Notes: a model not told the origin generated them from the sequence alone. A stretch of 64,000 nucleotides of DNA from Rhizophagus clarus (GCA_015698045.1 BLAL01000306.1:372001-436000), one strand, 5' to 3'. Positions 38,209 through 49,924 are shown, counted from the stretch's first letter. Translations and numbers: made by a program.

Positions 38209-39125
38209 TTAAGCTTCAATGTATGACCAAAATCTACATTCTCTAACAGTGTCATCTGCTAATGGGGCTGCCCCATTCTCAATGAAACACGTCAATTTTT
38301 TGAACCAAGTAGCCACTTTACCTCTTGTAGAAGTCCCTTGTAATTGCTTGAATAACGCCCAACTAATAGCAGTGCGGCTCTCTATGATGATTTGCTTAAA
38401 ATATATTAGTGAGAATCTACATTTGTGATTATTGAACTTGTGAATTAATCCATTCGCTTTGTGTTCATGCAAAAATATGCAGATGGCATGCACGCCTCCT
38501 TCAATATTCCACTCCATCTGATCAGCAGGGCTTTGAGTTATCTTGATGTCCATCATTCTACCTCTAATCATAGTATTCAGACTATTATTGTATTGCCCCA
38601 TTAGGACCCCGAGCAATACTGAAATAGGTAACAGAAAATAATGCGTAGAATAGGCTAAAATAATTATGAAAATCTTTCCATATTTAGATAAATTTTGATA
38701 ATATTGGTCAGAAATATATTACTTTATTTAGTAACTGACTGACATTATCATAATTCCAGTCCTGAAAAAATGCGTAAAACTAATAGTAAATTTTTGCCAA
38801 AAATTTGTTACCTATTTATATATTGTTTGGGATCCTGTCCTATTCCTACATTTGATTTAAGAAATTCAATATCACAAGTTAATATACTCTTGGGTACACC
38901 TAATCTGAGTTGTGCAGTTTGTAGTCTAATCCTTATGGCCATGTGTGCTAACGTTGCTGAGTTCAAGTTAGTGCCTAAATTAGTCATTTGCCATGCTATG
39001 AGGATTTTCCACAGTATAGCTATGTTAATAATGTTATAATGCAAAAGAGTCAAGGTTGGTATACTGCTGGCAAAGCCACATTTCTGTTTGACTACCTTTA
39101 ATACTGGTCGGAATAGAACATCCAT
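38209..39125 (-). pseudogene. LINE region between RT thumb and RNase H
   Basis: Two long frames (39125-38808 and 38616-38209) belong to one former frame: the 234-bp MITE at 38603-38836 lies between them, and reading across the duplicated target keeps the frame (GIGQ on one side, YNNSLNTM on the other). Function is the RT connection region. No specific motif beyond that is claimed. Confidence 0.6.
38603..38836. mobile_element. 234-bp MITE of family 1 inside the LINE
   Basis: Its ends AGGACCCCGAGCAATACTG...AATAGGTAACA and (reverse) AGGATCCCAAACAATATATA...AATAGGTAACA are the same family as the 2.1-kb element at 33161-35264. The 8-bp flanks GCCCCATT and GTCCTATT match at 6 of 8, as expected of an aged target duplication. 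Removing it rejoins the LINE reading frame. Confidence 0.78.
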
Positions 39126-39478
39126 TCAGATTCTGAAAAATTGGTAAGTTGCCCAACATATGCGCATCTAGGGATTAGAATCCTATCCACTAAATATTCG
39201 ATTTGTCCTACTGATATAGTTTTAAATCGCAGAGGGTGAAGAAAATCATCTATAATATCCTTTATAATCTTTTTAATTTTAGTGGCCTGCCGATGACTTG
39301 CAAAATAACAATCTAAATATCTAATAGCTTTAAAAGTGGGAGAGTGCTCGACCCGATCATATCCAATCGACACTTTACACTTATCCTGATCCTCTGATGT
39401 ATTTATGGCTATGTAATCTATTTTTGGACCATTGACTTCTATCACAGATCGAAAGATGTCAAATCGGATATCAATCAA
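39098..39478 (-). pseudogene. LINE reverse transcriptase, thumb part
   Basis: Minus strand reads SPTFKAIRYLDCYFASHRQA, then LRFKTISVGQIEYLVDRILI, the block after the YxDD palm in fungal LINE RTs. It is separated from the palm by the insertion of about 4 kb at 39470-43455. Confidence 0.65.
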
Positions 39479-40121
39479 TCATTAATCAGGTACCTGATTG
39501 ATGGTTGATTGGTATCTGATTTGTTCAATTTGATACCAATCGACCTGTCCGATTGATGGCCGATTTCTGCCAAAATCTGATACCAATCAGCTACCAATCG
39601 GCTAGCCCGATTGATGGTTAATTGATGATTGATTGATGGTTAATTGATAGTCAATTAATAGTCAATCGATGGTCATTTTATAATTAATTAATGGTCAATT
39701 GAGGCCAATTTGATGGGCATTCATGGTCAATTTAATGGTCAATCGATGCTCATTTTATAGGTCAATTTGATGGTCATTTGATGATCATTTTATGGTCAAT
39801 TTAATGATCAATCGATAGTCAGTCAATGGTCATTTTATGGTCAATTTGATGGTCATTTGATGGGCATTTATGGTCAATTTAATGGTCAATTGATGGTCAT
39901 TTTATAGGTCAATTTGATGGTCATTTAATGATCATTTTATGGTCAATTTGATGATCAATTGATGGTCAATCAATGGTCATTTTATGGTCAATTTGATGGT
40001 TACATTTTATGGTTATTTTATGGTTAATTTGATAGTCATTTGATGGTCATTTGATGACGACCGATTGGTAGTTTATTGATGGTAATTGATAACTTTTTAT
40101 TAACCATATAACTAATAATAA

Positions 40122-40224
40122 ATTTATTACAGTATATAATATTTATTACAGTATATAATATTTATTACAGTATATAATATTTATTACAGTATATAATATT
40201 TATTACAGTATATAATATTTATTA
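40122..40224 (+). repeat. 19-bp tandem repeat, five copies
   Basis: Five near-identical copies of TTATTACAGTATATAATAT in a row. Pure low-complexity satellite. Confidence 0.9.
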
Positions 40225-40339
40225 AAAGTGTAATATTATTAAATAATTAATATCTAAAATAAAAAACATTCATAATTTTTTAAAGTTAGTATAGTAAAGT
40301 ACAAATATAAAAAGTTAGTAATATGAATATATATATAAA

Positions 40340-40560
40340 AAAAAAAAATACGTGATAATGTTAGTAAAATATAAATATAAAAAAACATTAGTAAATATAA
40401 AAGAAATAACATTAGTAAATACTAAATATAAAAGAAATAACATTAGTAAATATAAAAGAAATAACATTAGTAAATATAAAGAAATAATATTAGTAAATAT
40501 AAAAGAAATAACATTAATAAATATTAAAAAAAAAAAAAAGTATAGTGTTAGTAATACTAA
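40340..40560 (+). repeat. About 24-bp tandem repeat
   Basis: Imperfect copies of ACATTAGTAAATATAAAAGAAATA, period about 24 with a few longer units. The open frames across it on both strands are by-products. Confidence 0.8.
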
Positions 40561-40899
40561 AGAGTAAAATAAAATATAGTTCATACAATGCCAAAAACAC
40601 AATAATCATAAAAATAAAATGTACTTGTAAAAAGAGTAAGGAAAAAGCAGAAAGAGAATGAGTGTATTTGAAAAAATAAACAAAACGCGTTTAATAATTT
40701 ATGCATGTTAAAATCAGATCACATGTATAAAGATCAGGCCAAATTTTGATTGGTCAATAATAGATAAATAGAGTCGTTTACTATAACAATATTTTAATTT
40801 GTAATTTTATTTATTTAATATATTTAATAAATCTTATTTTATAAAAACTGTGTTAAAATTTAAAAAAACAAAAATAATAAATCATTTGGTATTATATTT

Positions 40900-42240
40900 T
40901 TACCAGTCCAATATCCACAAGTAACTGAAGCCAGCACCTACAAAAGAAAGAAAGAAAAATTAATTAAAATTTTTAAAAAACGATTTAAAAAAGTAGTTTT
41001 CAAAGCTTTCATTTTCGAAACTTACTGATCAGAGTGCAATCCACATACAAGGAATCTAAGCCAATACCTACAAAAAAAGAAAGAAAAAAAAGTAACATTA
41101 AAAACGTTACTAAAAAAGATTAAAAACAAACCCTTCCCTCCCCATTTACCTTTAGTCCAAAGTCCAATTTGTATGATTCGTCCGGCAATATCGATATCTA
41201 CAAAAAAAAGAAAGTAACGTTAAAAACGTTGCTAAAAAAAGTTTAAAAAAGTCCCCTCCCATTTACCTTTCGCCCAAAGTCTGATTCATGATTCATCTGG
41301 CAATATCGATTCAATCTACAAAAAAAAAGTAACGTTAAAACATTACTAAAAAAGATTAAAAAAACCCTTCCCTCCCTATTTATCTTTCGCTCAAAGTCCA
41401 GTTCGTATAATTCGTCTGGCAATATCGATATTTACAAAAAAAAAGAAAGTAACGTTAAAAATGTTACTAAAAAAAGTTTGAAAAAGCCCTCTTCCCATTT
41501 ACCTTTCACCCAAAGTCCAGTTCATAATTCATCTGGCAATACCTACAAAAAAAAAAATTAATTAAATTTATTAATAATAATAATAATAATAATAGACCCT
41601 TCCGGTCTTCCCTTACCTTAATTTCAAAAATCCAGTCGTGTTTTTTGTCTGGCAACCCTATAGAAAAGAAAAAAAAAACAAACTAGTTAGATTTATTAAA
41701 AAAAAATAACAAAGCTCTTTCCTTTGATCCTCTTACTTCAATTTCAAAAGTCCGGTCATGTTTTCCATCCGGCAACCCTACAATAATGAAAAAAAAATAA
41801 ACTAAGCTGTCTTCAATAAAAAAAGAGAGAAAGAAATGTTAGTAATGTTTCTTTAATATTAAAAAAAAATCACCTCTCCCTTTTCCAACTAACATTCCAA
41901 AGTCCGAGTTCGTCCAAAGAGTCTGGCAACTTAATACAAATAAAGAAACATCAGTACGTTTCTTTAATATTTAAAAAAACTTCCCTTCCTCCATTCCTTA
42001 CATTCTAAGTCCAGGTTCGTCCAGGAGGCTGTTTTTATTTCATTTTAATAGAATTCATGTCCCAAAAAAATGATCTTAAAGTAAAGAAAAAGGACCGTTA
42101 GGTACGTTCCTACAATTAAAATTAAACAAGTTAAACAACACTTCCCCCTTTTCAACCTACCATTTCACCAAATTTCAAGTCCGGAAGGTGCTCTAAAGTA
42201 AAAAAAAAGAAAAGGAATGTTAGTAACATTCCTACAAAAA
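40900..42240 (-). repeat. Array B of exon/intron-like modules (minus sense)
   Basis: About eleven modules of about 90-130 bp. Minus-strand exon-like segments start after TTTTTTGTAG or similar and end at GTAAAT/GTAAGG/GTTAGT donors. Several open frames agree with each other: LPDESYKLDFGLK (about 41155-41200), LPDELYELDFERK (about 41393-41435), LPDKKHDWIFEIK (about 41615-41658), LPDGKHDRTFEIE (about 41738-41780) and LPDSLDELGLWN (about 41890-41930). Some copies carry stops. Two first modules (40907-40962 and 41025-41070) form another related pair. A perfect 7-bp-stem hairpin with loop TTACTAA lies at 42213-42233. Confidence 0.65.
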
Positions 42241-42378
42241 AAATAAATAAATTAAAAATCCAACCTTTCATGTTTAGGGCGGGTTTATTTTTTCCAACTA
42301 TAAACAATAAAAACGTTTTTTTTAACCTTTTTTTTTAATAAAAAAAAGATTATCATATCAGTAAATTAGTACGATTGG

Positions 42379-42863
42379 TAAGGATGGTGCTGCAATTGAT
42401 TGATCAAATCTGCAATATTGTGGATTTTGGAGTTGAATTATGGCTAGTGACCTGCAATTCCGCAATTTACCTGATCAGTTTTGGCAGTTTACCAAACCGA
42501 TTTAATAAAAAAAATATTTACACAACATTTTTTTAATTAATTTAACGAAAAAATATTGCGAAATGTTTTTTCAAAGTATTTTTAATTAAAAAAAACATTT
42601 CACAACATTTTTTCAATGTATTTTAATTAAAAAAACATTTCGCAACGTTTTTTAATTAATTTAAAGAAAAAATGTTGCGAAATATTTTTTAAGGTATATT
42701 TTAATTAAAAAAATGTTTCACAACATTTTTTTGGATTGCTTTAATAAAAAATATTGCAAAATTGCAAATAATTCATAATTCTACAAATGTGCCGCAATTC
42801 CGCAATTATTCCGCAGTATTTTGCAGAATTGCGGACAATTGCTTATTTGCAGCACCATCCTTA
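42379..42863. mobile_element. 485-bp fold-back MITE (family 2), nested in the composite insertion
   Basis: Ends TAAGGATGGTGCTGCAA and, inverted, TTGCAGCACCATCCTTA. Flanks ACGATTGG and ACAATCGG match at 6 of 8. The interior alternates AACATTTCGCAACATTTTTT and its complement, so the whole element can fold on itself. Confidence 0.7.
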
Positions 42864-43429
42864 ACAATCGGTTAGTCATATGATGTACTGAAACCGATCA
42901 GAATAAAATCTGCAAACCGCAGATTATAGTGAATGCCGAAACTATATGTATATCATATAATATACTATGCCGAAATATCAAAACAGTTTCGCGAGTTTTG
43001 GCAGTTTTGGCAGTTTTGCATACACCATCTTGCTGAAACCTCCTAGTTTTGGCAAGTAACCTTACAATCAATAAGGAACCGAAGCTGAAATAATTTTTTT
43101 AAGATTGCAATTACAGATTCTGGAGTTCCGGATTGAAATAATCATCAATCAGTCATAAATCAGCAATATAACTGATTATTAACTGATTGCTGACTGATTG
43201 CTAACCGATTGCTTACTAAATCTCATCTGACACCAATCGGTCATCAATCTGATATAGCCGATTGATAACTGATAGCTAAATTAACACTAATCTGCTATCA
43301 ATCGGTCACCAATTGGTTATGTGACTGATTGATAACTGATTGAAATTAGTGCCTGATTGATGACCAATAGATAACAGATTGAAAGAATTGGCAACCAATC
43401 GGTTACCAATCAGTCACCAATCAGTCATA

Positions 43430-44103
43430 TGATTGACTGATGGCTGATTTATTATATTTCGACCTGTGTATATTATGTATCCTATAAAAGTCACCTGCAA
43501 TGTCAATGGATTCCTGTATTCTGGCAACCAAATGGTCTAAATAAATAGTGTCATCCATATATGCCATAGCGGAGAGCCGTAGTTCTAACCTATATGATGA
43601 ATGTGTACAGATATTTATCAGCCACTCTATCCCCATTGTGTATCCCCGTAGCTCCTATATTGTAGTCTAACCAAAAGGGGGTCATAAAATATTCTCCACA
43701 TTAGAGGGGATAGTGCATCCTCTTGATCGATACCGTCTTGAGCTGTGACTCTATCTGTTAAGCCGAAAGCTGTAATGGCCTGTATGGATCTTTTTTTATA
43801 TAGATTACAAATCCATTCTATCAAAGTAACCAGCATATTCAAACGAGTTAAAGCCAATCTTAAACTATCAATACTTACAGAATCGTAGGCTTTCTTAATA
43901 TCTTAGGTAATTATATGAAGCTCTTTACCCTGTTCTTTAGCATCTTCTATAATACTATTTAGTATGATTAATGGTGTGGATGTATCTTCATTTTTAAGTT
44001 CACAAAAATTATGACCTTTTAGCATCTTATGCCGTATCAGTATCCTACTAATTCTTTCCGTAGCTAATTTGATTGCGCTCTTTCTAATCGTATCCAATAA
44101 CAT
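43430..44103 (-). pseudogene. LINE reverse transcriptase, fingers and palm
   Basis: Minus strand shows MLLDTIRKSAIKLATERISR, then LIILNSIIEDAKEQGKELHI (44103-43903), AFGLTDRVTAQDGIDQEDAL with SPLMWRIFYDPLL (43857-43627), and the catalytic AYMDDTIYLDH (43636-43421). These are the usual RT motifs in order. Stops and frame shifts separate the blocks, for example near 43900 and 43630. Confidence 0.8.
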
Positions 44104-45396
44104 AATAGGTCTAATGTTGTTTAAATCATATTCAAAACAGTTGGGTTTAGGGAAGGGGCATAAATATGATTGTTTCTAAAAATCAGTACAATGCCCACCC
44201 TAAGTATGATATTGATGAAATCAATAACCACCTGATGTAGATCATTCAGGAAGAGTCTAATAACTCTATAATCTATTCCAGACAGCCTGGCCACCGATCC
44301 AGTATTTAATTTTGCTAATATATCTAACCATTTTCCTAATGTAATGGGCTCTATTGCTTTCTACCATGCGTCCTTATACTCTTCAATAGGATCGTATATT
44401 TGTTGCCATTTTTCATTCATATCATCAAATTTGCACTTCCTTTTTCTGAATGTTTTCCTAATGTGATTTTTAACTTTCTTGTTGATTTGAGACGGGTCCA
44501 ATTCAATCAACCTGTCTCCGTGTTGGTCTTGTACAACTACTCTATCTATCACTAATCTATCTTTGTATTTGTTTTGAATACTGGTTAACTATCTAGATTA
44601 GTCCAAATGTATACAATCATAACGCTTTTTTATAGCCTCAGATATGCTTTTAGATTGTATGAACTTCCTAATCAAATGGGGTCTTTGCAATAGAAAGGTA
44701 CGAAACTCAAAAAAATTTTTAAATTTATATGCTAATTATGTTTTTTATACTAAAATAAGCGTAAATTTAATATTAATTAAATTTTTAATTTTTTTTGAGT
44801 TTTGTACCTTTCTATTGTAAAGATCCCAAATGATCCATCTCTCTACATGTCTTTATATTATCTTCCAAAATATGAATGCATCGTGGATCCTTAATATCTA
44901 TATTCGTAATTCTAAAATTTCGATTGTCTGTAAATGTAATTAATGATAAGTCGCTATAGTCACGATTATACTTAGGGAATTTGATGTTCCAATATTTCAC
45001 TGCGTTTATTATACAAATCGTTTGTTCCTCTGAGTATCTCAGGTCTGAAATTTCTCCATGATATCTTTTGAGATCTTTGAGCAATTTATACAATTTGCTC
45101 GTGTGTTTGGCGGCTATGTAATCTATTGATTTTCTATTAGTTTGTTTAGTCCTGTGAATACTGCTCATCTTGGTATGCAAATGACTGTTTATTGCTTCAT
45201 CGATGCTGGCTGTAATTTGAGACCAACATGAATTAATAATATTCAACAATTGTTCTTGAGATCCAATGGCCTCTTCTGTGGTATCTCTATTATCTGCCCG
45301 TATATCAGAATTACTATACAAAAATTGATCTATTACCTGCTGTGTATCGATCAATTTTAGTTGTAAACTTAGACTATTCGCGAAATCCCTGTACTC
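44104..45396 (-). pseudogene. LINE linker between endonuclease and RT
   Basis: Frames at 45354-44812 and 44552-44361 carry lysine- and glutamine-rich linker sequence without strong motifs. The 148-bp MITE at 44679-44826 interrupts a continuous frame here: MDHL before it is followed by IRKFIQSKS after it. Confidence 0.55.
44679..44826. mobile_element. 148-bp MITE (family 3) inside the LINE
   Basis: Terminal inverted repeats of about 38 bp: left GGGTCTTTGCAATAGAAAGG, inverted right GGATCTTTACAATAGAAAGG, both continuing TACRAAACTCAAAAAAA. Flanked by CAAATG on both sides (44673-44678 and 44827-44832). It has an AT-rich centre and no coding capacity. Confidence 0.8.
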
Positions 45397-46421
45397 TTAC
45401 TGGAACAATTCTATATTATTCTTGTGTGTCTTATCCAAGTCTATGATTTGTCTTTTTGTTGACGAAAGACCTGATACTCCTGGTTTCATTTTGGGTCTTC
45501 TTGCCTTCTCGTGTCCCTCATTGACTGTTCGTGTAGTGGCAGCAATCCTAGATTGATTGAAAGCTATCCTTCTAGTATATCTCCTATTATTAACCAAGAA
45601 TTCAGCCATATATATCCTTGTAATGAGAATATCATGGTCACTGTCTGTGCATTCTTCTGACGGTATTATATAAGCCCGGTTGACTATTATATTCTCAGAG
45701 CCCTTCATCCATAGCATATCGATTCTAGTGTAAGTGGGTTCTTCATTCTTGCCCTTGCTATGTTTGTAGGTAAAGGCTTTTTAGTCGTTGTTAATTAATC
45801 TAAAGTGTCCTTGAATCCTAGCGTATGTAATTGATGTAACACATTGTACTGTTGAGCGATTAATACGTTATTTCTACTAATATGTGTACTTTTGTCTAGC
45901 TCTAGATCGAAAATTTCGTTGAAGTTGCCAGCTATGATATTTAGAGTCCATGATGGGCCAAGTCAACTATTCTGTAATTGTTTTGTAATACCTTCAATCA
46001 AATTCTTGTGTATGTGTTATTTATTCTCAGGAGTCGCATATATTGCCGTAATGCAGATTTTTTTCTTTTTAAACAAAAGTTTAATACTAAGCATATATGG
46101 GGATATCATGTTCATGCTGTATAAATGTTTCACCCATTTCAACTTTACAATTATCACGACTCCGTATCCTATGCTCTTATTCTTGTTCATATTCTTGTCA
46201 CTAAAATAAAATTTATATCTATTATTGTATCGTGTAATGTCCAAGAACGTACTTTTCTTTCTATCAGAATTGGTTTCAGTGATAATAACTATGTCTATAT
46301 CGTAATCTTGCAATAATGTCATAAGGTCATCTAATTTGTGCACTGTAGCATTAGAGCCCATACCTTTAATGTTATGTACAGTTATAGATAAATCGAGATA
46401 CAGGGGGTTGTCTTTGGCCAT
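45397..46421 (-). pseudogene. LINE AP-type endonuclease domain
   Basis: Minus strand reads SITVHNIKGMGSNATVHKLD, then DIVIITETNSDRKK with catalytic Glu (46421-46017). A second frame has IIAGNFNEIFDLELDKS (usual GDFN). The last frame (45717-45397) has MLWMKGSENIIVNRAY and SDHDILITRIYM, the SDH motif. These are the residues of exonuclease-endonuclease-phosphatase enzymes that nick the target. At least four stops lie between 46,017 and 45,717. Confidence 0.82.
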
Positions 46422-46430
46422 TAAAGATGT

Positions 46431-47760
46431 TTAGTTATTTTCCAATTGATGATGAGGATAATCTTGATTGGTTTGTTCATATCCTGATTCATAAGCTAGT
46501 CTCTGTCTCGATAGAAAAATAAAGACGTCTTTTTCGCATCTATTGTAATGATCATTTGGATATATTCTCTTGAAGGGGGAATTGATATTTTGTCCTATTT
46601 GATCCTTATCTTCTACATAATCATCTATTATATTATTATTAATATGAGAATTATCTATACAGTCTATAAAGTCTAAAATTAAGATTTGATTCAGACTGAT
46701 CATTATGTTACTTGAATAAGCCAAATCTAACAGAATTTGACTAATATCCGTCAGTTCAGTATCTGATGGGACAGGCTTTCCAGATAGTATAGGGGTTAAA
46801 GAGGATGTGCGTTTAGCACAAACTCTCTAACCCTTTAACAATTCCATCTATGTGTATTGAAGAGGTAGAGGGCCCTTGGGGGTTAGTGTTGTCTGTCGGC
46901 GTAAGGGAAGGATCAAGCGGTCTTGTAGAGGTAATTGATTTTTCTATTCTGTTTAATCTTTCTAACTCGCTTGCATTAGCACCTGTTGCTATCGATTTCA
47001 TCCTAACTTCTTGACGTGAAATTAGCGATTTATTAGATCGATTTTTTGGATTTATTGTAAGGCATCTGGGTTTTGACTTGGTGGTTGATGGCGGTGACGA
47101 AATATGTTCTTTTTGTCATACAAGTAAGTGTAGTGACTCTGCGTGTTGAGTAACTTTAGTGATTATGGTTAAACAAGGTGGCGCTATAGGAATGATTTTA
47201 GATAGTTTATTGTTACGATGGTACCAATTGACTTCGTAGTTATGCGGTGAGCCTATAATGCGATAATTATTAAAATGCACCGTCATGGTGCATACATTAA
47301 AAAGGTCATGTTCTAATGAAAATTCCATAATATATTTATCAGGTGATTGTCAGTATACATGTTTAGGATTTTGAGCCACATAAGCTTCCTGTACAGCGGC
47401 TGGAGAAATATTATTATCAAATCCTATGAATTCGCCTAAGAACTTTTTCCTATTTGCAAGATCTAGATCAGAAGAATTGGCAGGAGCTAATTTATATAAC
47501 ATATTGTCAATAGAAATTGACCATATATCTTTCATAAGTTTACATGTGTCTGAATCTTTGATTGTAATGAATACGGTACATGTGTGCGGGTTATTTTTGA
47601 ATAGCTTAAAACCTGATTTCTTAATGAAAAAGTGACATGAGCCTATCAATTTCAATATCACTTTTTCCACAGATTCGCGATCAATATTTTGAGGTACGTT
47701 AAGGATTTTGAACTCCTTAGAGGATACCCTAATGCCATCAGTTAAGAAATAGGTCTTCAA
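46431..47760 (-). pseudogene. LINE ORF1, RRM-like and C-terminal parts
   Basis: The 47760-47350 frame has KILNVPQNIDRESVEKVILK and TVFITIKDSDTCKLMKDIWS, an RRM-like RNP pattern found in ORF1 of fungal LINEs. The 47328-47116 and 47001-46813 frames continue with EVNWYHRNNKLSKI and a Pro/Thr/Ser-rich segment. An acidic frame (46724-46431) lies before the endonuclease. Its likely role is nucleic-acid chaperone and RNA binding. Confidence 0.6.
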
Positions 47761-47768
47761 GTGTATCT

Positions 47769-48590
47769 AGGGCTCCGATCGGTTCAGTTCGGTTCGGTTT
47801 TTGCAAAAACCGATATCGAACTGAATTAATCGGTATCAGTATTAATGATTACCGAAACCGATCGGTAATTACCGAAAACCGAACCGATTTACTGAACGAG
47901 TTTAGTAAAAAAACGTTTCGCAACGTTTAGCAAAAAAAAAGTTGCGAAACGATTTTTTCTTATCAAATCATCCATAAAAAAACGTTTCGCAACGTTTTTT
48001 ATTAAAGTGACAAAAAAAACGTTGCGAGACGTTTTTTTTATATTAAATCATTTTATAAAAACGTTTCGCAACGTTTTTTACAAGTTTCGCAAAAATAACG
48101 TTGCGAATCGTTATTTTTCATAATAAATTGTTTATGTAAAAAACGTTTCGCAACGTTTTTTACAAGTTCCGCAAAAATAACGTTGCGAAACGTTATTTTT
48201 TTCATCAAATCGTTTATGTAAAAAACGTTTCGCAACGTTTTTTACAAGTTTCGCAAAAATAACGTTGCGAAACGTTATTTTTTATCAAATCGTTTATGTA
48301 AAAAACGTTTCGCAACGTTTTTTACAAGTTCCGCAAAAATAACGTTGCGAAACGTTATTTTTTATATCAAATGTTTATGTAAAAAACATTTCGCAACATT
48401 TTTTTTTAACTACATTATTTACGTTTTTCTTATAAAAAAAACGTTTTTATTATCGGTAAATCAGTTCGGTAAATCGCAAAACCGATACCGAAACTGAAAG
48501 TTTCGGTTCGATAAATCATAAAACCGAAACCGCTCCGATACCGAAACTGGTCGGTACGGTTCGGTAATTACCGAAACCGATCGGAGCCCT
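47769..48590. mobile_element. 822-bp fold-back MITE (family 2-like) inside LINE ORF1
   Basis: Ends AGGGCTCCGATCGGTT and, inverted, AACCGATCGGAGCCCT. Flanks AAGTGTATCT (47759-47768) and AGGTGTATCT (48591-48600) match at 9 of 10. Subterminal 130-150 bp consist of CGGTTCGGTAATTACCGAAAC-like short palindromes. The centre (47920-48400) has about six copies of an 80-bp unit with ACGTTTCGCAACGTTTTTT and its inverse. No coding capacity. Confidence 0.78.
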
Positions 48591-48599
48591 AGGTGTATC

Positions 48600-49924
48600 T
48601 TTATAAAAGGGTATTAAACGCTGTATTTATGGTTGAAGAGTCAAACCATATTATTCATTCCTTTATACGAGGAGTTCTTCAGTTAATGATGATCTCGCTG
48701 TCGTCTTTGTTAATTTCAACTTCCAGGAAATCACAAAAGTCTCGTGTGAGGATTTTGATAAATGCTAATTTATTATCATTAGCAAAGTACGCATCAATAT
48801 CTGCCAATTTGATGTATGCATCAAAAGTTACAGGAGACTTATCAGTTGGGGTTGCGTGAATGGAGTCCTTAGAACAAGATGCAAGTGAGTTGACTTTGAG
48901 AGTCTCTAAAGTTGCTTTATTAGAGTTCTTGATTTTTTTGATTATGCGCTATGAGCCATCAGGCAGTAGTGCCATTTCATATTCATTTCTTTGTGTTTCA
49001 TTTGCAATTTGCTAGAAGTTTGGCAAAAAGGAATGTCTTGGTATAAAAAATTGACTATTTATGTCCATATTTATAGGCGGCGTGAACAGCTGTATTACAT
49101 CATCACTGATCTTAAGATTATCTACAACGGCGCAGGTCTCACCCACATCTGCGTGATTGGTGACAAAGTCGGAGTTATACAAATTTTCTTTATGATCTTT
49201 ATCACTGTTGAAAGGCGAGTTGTGCATAAAAATGTCAATTGGCAATGATTTTAACTCCATTATGTAGGGGGTTCCGATAGTTATTATTATGATTGGAAGA
49301 GTCATTAGATTTGATAATAGTAGAATGTAATCCAATTAGGTCTATATCCATGGGGCTGTCCTCCTCATTCTTTTCTATCTGATCATTCACAATCAGCTTG
49401 ATAATAATGACATCTTCCATGGAGTCTTGTGTGGTAGCCTGTATTTCCGCTGTTAAGGTAGCCGTGTTCTGGAGGGGTTGATGATCATTATTTTTTCCTT
49501 TGTCTGGAGAGAAGGCAGCTGTGATTGGCTTTGATTTCTGCTTCTTTGCACGTGATTTTTGATTGATAATCAATCGTTCTGGTGAATTTTGATTATGGTA
49601 ATTTATATCACGTGAAGGAGGTTCAATTGGTTCTTCTGTAGGATCTACAATGATAGATAGATTTTGTGTAACTGTAGTTTGTTTATGTTATATAGAGGAC
49701 ACGTTAACAAAAAAGGTTTTTGCTACGGTGTTTCAGCGCTCTAAAAGTCTCCCTAGCCATATGGCTCTTGCTAACTGCTTATTTTCTAGCTTAGTCGCTA
49801 TTTCCACGTCACTATAATAAATAAAGTTCTTTATTTTGTTAATAAAAACCTTGGCATTTTCAGAAGCGGTAAAAGCGTCTTTATAATTTTCTTTGTTTTC
49901 CAGGAAATGAGTTTCAAAGTCCAT
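48600..49924 (-). pseudogene. LINE ORF1, N-terminal part
   Basis: The 49924-49733 frame starts MDFETHFLENKENYKDAFTA and may be the ORF1 start. The 49573-49012 frames are Asn/Lys/Asp-rich, and the 48860-48665 region reads DKSPVTFDAYIKLADIDAYF. It is broken by stops. No zinc finger is seen here. Confidence 0.5.

Larger units (their letters stand above)
39470..43455. mobile_element. About 4-kb composite insertion with TGATTGATGG-repeat ends
   Basis: This block interrupts the LINE RT between palm and thumb. Its left 600 bp (39480-40085) is made of degenerate 10-20-bp units (GATGGTCAATTTGATGGTCA). Its right 320 bp (43130-43450) is made of CTGATTGATAACTGATTG-type units. The two ends are loosely inverted: ATCAATCAATCATTAATCAGG against AATCAGCCATCAGTCAATCAT. 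Inside lie a 19-bp satellite, array B of exon-like modules and a nested MITE. No transposase is seen and no target duplication is clear, so the borders are approximate. Confidence 0.55.

Noticed and set aside
40315..40602. Hydrophobic minus-strand frame of 95 codons
   Set aside because: It lies wholly in the 24-bp tandem repeat. Periodic low-complexity sequence.
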